Source of the DNA: Drosophila pseudoobscura
Taxonomy: Eukaryota; Arthropoda; Insecta; Diptera; Drosophilidae
NCBI RefSeq assembly: GCF_009870125.1
Contig: NC_046680.1
Location: 3,844,001-3,908,000 of the forward strand
Direction of reading: 5' to 3'
DNA length: 64,000 nt
Of the stretch, positions 61,141 through 64,000 are shown piece by piece (within the stretch, counting starts at the first letter, position 1; the number at the start of each line of letters is the position of its first letter). The notes beneath the pieces are model-generated. The model was not told the origin of the DNA. It searched no databases and saw only the letters and a program-made list of their open reading frames with translations. The position numbers and the translations under genes are program-made.

Positions 61141-62225
61141 AACGAGGGGGAACGTTGTGAGTTGCTGCGGACACCGCAACTCTACAGTTATACCCGATAC
61201 TAAGTCAGTGTGGCTCTCCTCCGGCAGACGCCGCTAATATTTAACGACACGACAAAGAGTGCGTGCGAGAGAGACAGAAAATCAGTCTGAGCGTGACGTC
61301 GGGCGCTGCGTAGCCACTGCAAATTGATTTGTTCCTTTTGGCTATAAAAATGATCTGATCTGATCCAGATTCAGCAATCTAATAGATATGGTCATTATCT
61401 ATGATTCTGCGTTTTTAGTTTTCTCAAATCTGCAATATTGTGGATGCAACAGATTTTCGTCCTTTGTGGGGGCGGATGGGGGTGGGGCGAAATTCTGAGA
61501 TATACGTTTTATAGTGAGATCTAACAGGAGTGCGGATACTAAATTTGGTTACTCTAGCGTTAATAATCTCTGAGATTTGTGGTTGCTCCAGATTTTCGTC
61601 CTTTGCGGGGGCGGAAGGGGGTGTGTCGAAATTTTGATACAAAACGGGCAAGGTCCGATGTCACAGGAGTGTGGATACCAAATTTGGTTGCTTTAGCTTT
61701 TATGGGTTCTGAGATCCTTGAACTCATATTTAGGAATTGGCAAAACCGACCATGAAACCTGTGTGTTAGAGAGAGACAGAGCGAGAAAAAATGAAATTGT
61801 TTTCTTGATTCTGGCTATAATAATTATACGATCTGGTTCAGATTTCGCACTCTAAAAGATATAGTCATCTTCTACGATTCTGCGTTTTTAGTTTTCGCGT
61901 ATCGTCGAAATTGTGGATGCCACAGATTTTCGTCCTTTGTGGTGGCGGAAGTGGGCGGGGCAAAGTTTTGAAATATTTTTGTAGCAGTGACATATGACAG
62001 AAGTCTGGATCCAAAACATCGTTGCTCTAGCTTCTATAGGCTTTGAGCATTAGGCGCTGAAGGGGACGGACAGACGGACAGACAGACATGGCTCAATCGA
62101 CTCGGCTATTGATGCTGATCAAGAATATATATACTTTATGGAGTCGGAAACTATTCCTTCTGGACGTTACACACATCCACTTTTACCACAAATCTAATAT
62201 ACCCCAATACTCATTTTGAGTATCG
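61141..62225 (-). mobile_element. DINE-1/SGM-type repeat, copy 6, upstream of GlyT
   Basis: Minus orientation with tail AACGAGGGGGAACG at 61141 and the head near 62225, where the terminal GGGTATA is disrupted (GAGTATCGTATTTTGAG). At about 1,085 bases it is close to full length. It stands about 580 bases before the GlyT start codon. Confidence 0.85.
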
Positions 62226-64000
62226 TATTTTGAGTATTTTGAGGATGAGATGGTGTGCTTTTCCACAGTATTCCGGGTATTCCCCTCGGTCACGTTTCTT
62301 GTGTGTTTCTTTTTATGTGCCATTTTCTTGGCTGCAGCTGTCTGTCGCTACTGTTGTTGTTTCCCCAGCACAATTTGTTGACAGCCTCGTAATTAGGCCG
62401 TCGAATTTATCTTTAACCTAGCTAGCTGGTTAATGGCGTTAATGATGGTGATGGTGACCTCCCGCAACTTGCCAGACAGGGCATAAAAATAATAACACAA
62501 AATGCAATTTTCGCAGGTTGAATTATGGTCAGTGGAAAACTAAGAAGCCTAGCCGTTCTCTCCTACATTTCGCTTTCGACCAAATTCTAGTTCTATACTG
62601 GTCGTTTCCGTTGCTTTTGGAATTGGCTTAGCAAATAGTTTCTAATGAGTCCTGTAATGACCGGAGGCAGTTTGAGGCATGCGATGCAGCTACAACACAA
62701 AAACAACTGGAAAACATTTAGCTTTGTGTTGATTTTGGCAGTTGAAACATTTGGCAGACAACTCGCCACTCGAACTGACAATGAGAGGTGGCAAGCGGAA
62801 GAGAAAAAGTTACCCTTTAACGTGAAACGTGGGACGTGAAAGGGGAAAAGTGAAGTGTGATGTGTGAAGTGTGGGAAAAGTTTCTGCCAAAGCAAAAGGG
62901 GTCAACGGCGATGGCCACTACGGCGAAGGTCGAATTCGGGAAAGACCCACGTATCTTATAAAAAACGTGAATATTGGAGTTTAAAGGGTATAAGTTGGGC
63001 GGCGAAGTTTGCTTCCTTTCTGGTTTTTATTACGGTTTTGCTTTGGTTTTACTATATGCTTTTTTGCGGATACATATTTTCAAACAAGTTACAGTTCGAA
63101 TCTTTGGGAAAATCTAAAAATCCTTGCAGGCAAGGAAATCAGTGTGGAACTATTTTACTCTTGACGTGTGCGGGGAAGGGGAATCCAATCCTTCCCCGCT
63201 TCGCCCCGCCGCTCTGAATGCGGTCAGTTCGAGTGTGAAAATGATTTCGAGCTTCCGCTATCGCGCTTATTTACACTTGATGAGAGCTCGGGAGAAGGGT
63301 AGAGGGGCGGGCTGCTGGTGGAAGGGTGAGTTGCATCTAATGACCTTCGCAATGTGCAACACAGTCGGGGCTGAAGCTGTAGCTGTAGCGAACATTTAAC
63401 ATGAGCAGCGTTATAAATTTTCCGTCCCACTTTTTGCTATTCGCCCGCAGCATTTGCCGCCTTTTTTTTCTTTTTGATGTTTTGATGCGAAAGTTACATT
63501 TTTTTCGGCTTGGCACCCAAGGCGAGACACGAGACGCGAGAGACCTTCATTGTCATCATCGTCACTGCTGTTGCTGCCCAAGTCTCGGCAATTATTAAGG
63601 GGCAAGCCCAGAGCACTTGAACTTGATCCACACGAAGGTTGCCCACAAACAGCAAACAAGGAGAGGGGGAGGGACATGCCACGACCCTGTGCTGGAGAGG
63701 GTTGAGGACTGTTCTGTTATGATGCAGTGGTTGGCCAGCATTTGTATTCATTCAGGCCTGGGCACGTAGAGCAAACTGTTCATCTTTTTTTCTCTGTAAG
63801 CATTTACCATTTTCTGTTGCATCTGCATCTGCATTCAGCAGCAAAACGACAATTGAGCAATCAGCGGTGCTATTTGCTCGGGTAAGTCTTTTGCAAGTGT
63901 TGGTTGTTGAATCGCCGTATTATTTGACAACCAAGCCTCCAATTGTCGTTTCGGGAGCTGCAATACTCGTACCGAGCTTGGTCTCACGCTGCTGCCATAC
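62226..64000. other. Region upstream of GlyT
   Basis: No gene is recognised on either strand; open frames are short and unlike known families. The non-coding first exon and promoter of GlyT may lie here or between 60565 and 61140, but no core-promoter element is clear enough to call. Confidence 0.45.

Noticed and set aside
1-64000. Idea that the window is a degenerating neo-Y segment
   Set aside because: Although transposon-rich, eight protein-coding genes have intact frames and splice sites. Only the GlyT TGA could hint at decay, and the long open frame after it argues against that.

Overview
The window is nuclear DNA of a fruit fly, most likely of the Drosophila obscura group (pseudoobscura/persimilis/miranda type). 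The evidence is a set of intact, intron-containing Drosophila genes with GT-AG introns, Drosophila housekeeping promoter motifs (GGTATATTT plus the Motif 1 box CGGTCACACTG), and six copies of a DINE-1/SGM-type repeat that is abundant in that group. As far as I can recall, the melanogaster orthologues I recognise lie on Muller element C, which fits one block of that element. The species call is inference.

Layout. 1-13.1 kb: scarface (scaf, +), a secreted clip-domain serine protease homologue with a dead catalytic site, spread over six coding exons with two very long introns. 13.3-22 kb: a transposon-rich stretch holding a Ty3/gypsy integrase fragment, a Tc1-like transposase remnant, one DINE-1 copy and a decayed RNase-H-bearing LINE (LOA/Bilbo-like, - strand). 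22.5-24.9 kb: a cytosolic CNDP2-type dipeptidase (+). 26.2-29.4 kb: three broken fragments of unrelated genes (SSRP1, an SLC36 transporter, an HSDL2-like dehydrogenase). 31-34.7 kb: SNRNP27 (+), with the whole eIF6 gene inside its only intron on the same strand. 35.4-37 kb: a TMX1-like ER thioredoxin (-), divergent from Snap29 (+, 37.9-38.8 kb). 39.9-41.4 kb: shutdown (shu, +), convergent with a roadblock-type dynein light chain gene (-, 41.75-42.2 kb). 42.2-49.1 kb: AT-rich DNA with a nearly full-length DINE-1. 49.1-60.6 kb: a glycine-transporter-like SLC6 gene (GlyT, -) with nine coding exons and DINE-1 copies in its introns. 60.6-64 kb: its upstream region.

The genes do not form one pathway. 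They are mostly housekeeping functions (splicing, ribosome biogenesis, membrane fusion, ER folding, peptide turnover) beside three specialised genes: scaf (epithelial morphogenesis), shu (piRNA/germline) and GlyT (neurotransmitter uptake).

The most notable signal is at the 3' end of GlyT. The SLC6 reading frame ends in TGA, and the same frame then stays open for 517 more codons of Ala/Thr/Ser/Lys/Pro-rich sequence, which suggests programmed stop-codon readthrough. A second signal is a dispersed repeat with Motif 6/Motif 1 promoter boxes at its end, found at the promoters of SNRNP27 and, inverted, TMX1, with a related piece upstream of shu.
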